From JBAZYZ01 sp041659085 (GTDB taxonomy: Bacteria > Patescibacteriota > Minisyncoccia > Phycocordibacterales > VMEP01): a DNA stretch of 19,907 bases. Position numbers and translations under genes: made by a program. Of this stretch, positions 19,821-19,907 are shown in pieces. The notes under the pieces were generated by a model. That model saw only the letters and a list, made by a program, of their open reading frames with translations. It searched no databases and was not told where the DNA came from. The stretch lies in contig JBAZYZ010000013.1 of the NCBI GenBank assembly GCA_041659085.1, positions 1 through 19,907 of the forward strand, read 5' to 3'. How positions within the stretch are numbered: the stretch's first letter is position 1; each line of letters begins with the position of its first letter.

Positions 19821-19907
19821 ATGTTTGAACTAAAGACAGAAACGCGGGACATAAAGGCAAATCCAAAAGTTTTGCGCGGAGAAGGAAAACTCCCGGCTGT
19901 TTTCTAT
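19821..19907 (+). CDS. rplY: Large-subunit ribosomal protein bL25 (5' fragment)
   Basis: The 29 visible codons read MFELKTETRDIKANPKVLR and on to a K-L-P-A-V-F-Y motif, the classic start of bL25/Ctc, a protein that binds 5S rRNA in the 50S subunit. The gene runs off the window end, so whether it is the long Ctc form cannot be seen. There is no Shine-Dalgarno. Confidence 0.85.
   Translation, partial: MFELKTETRDIKANPKVLRGEGKLPAVFY

Overview
The window looks like chromosome from a Candidate Phyla Radiation (Patescibacteria) bacterium, most likely of the Parcubacteria group. The grounds are inference from gene style: compact, mostly same-strand genes; many starts with no Shine-Dalgarno sequence; a split transketolase; a glycolysis/pentose-phosphate cassette with divergent enzymes; small unknown membrane proteins; and a tetratricopeptide protein resembling the C-terminal tail of an O-antigen ligase-type protein. 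I cannot name a genus.

Layout. 2-742: tail of a TPR protein that began before the window. 743-1063: terminator plus a repeated motif ahead of murB (peptidoglycan precursor synthesis). 2171-2681: AT-rich stretch with a near-perfect 50-nt inverted repeat, one consensus DnaA-box-like site, and a small transcription unit encoding a 19-residue Lys/Ala peptide. 2682-5174: secA. 5332-7159: four small membrane proteins in a row, the last two recognisable as a holin-IV/YvlD-like protein and a DedA-like protein. 7201-9633: obg (GTPase) and gatB (tRNA amidotransferase). 9715-10560, minus strand: unrecognised beta-rich plus coiled-coil protein with its own promoter, long leader and terminator.

10903-15453: gap, rpiB, rpe-like, tktN, a four-helix membrane protein and tktC, closely spaced and probably one operon. 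15539-16528, minus strand: PfkB-family sugar kinase, convergent with tktC and divergent from fba. 16572-18416: fba (class II aldolase) and a D-2-hydroxyacid dehydrogenase. 18535-19245: single-span, Pro/Ala-rich protein of unknown role. 19320-19709: small histidine phosphatase with consensus-like promoter and Shine-Dalgarno. 19821-end: start of rplY (bL25).

Together gap, rpiB, rpe, tktN/C, fba and possibly the PfkB kinase would interconvert pentose and triose/hexose phosphates and feed lower glycolysis; the 2-hydroxyacid dehydrogenase could reoxidise NADH. No transaldolase, pgk or pyk is in the window.

The most notable pattern is regulatory. Several genes have a (often TGn-extended) -10 element ending only 7-20 nt before the start codon with no Shine-Dalgarno, implying leaderless or near-leaderless mRNAs. 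A minority (murB, the 9715-10560 gene, tktN, the histidine phosphatase) have clear Shine-Dalgarno sequences. I did not identify a defence system, CRISPR array, insertion sequence, tRNA or rRNA.
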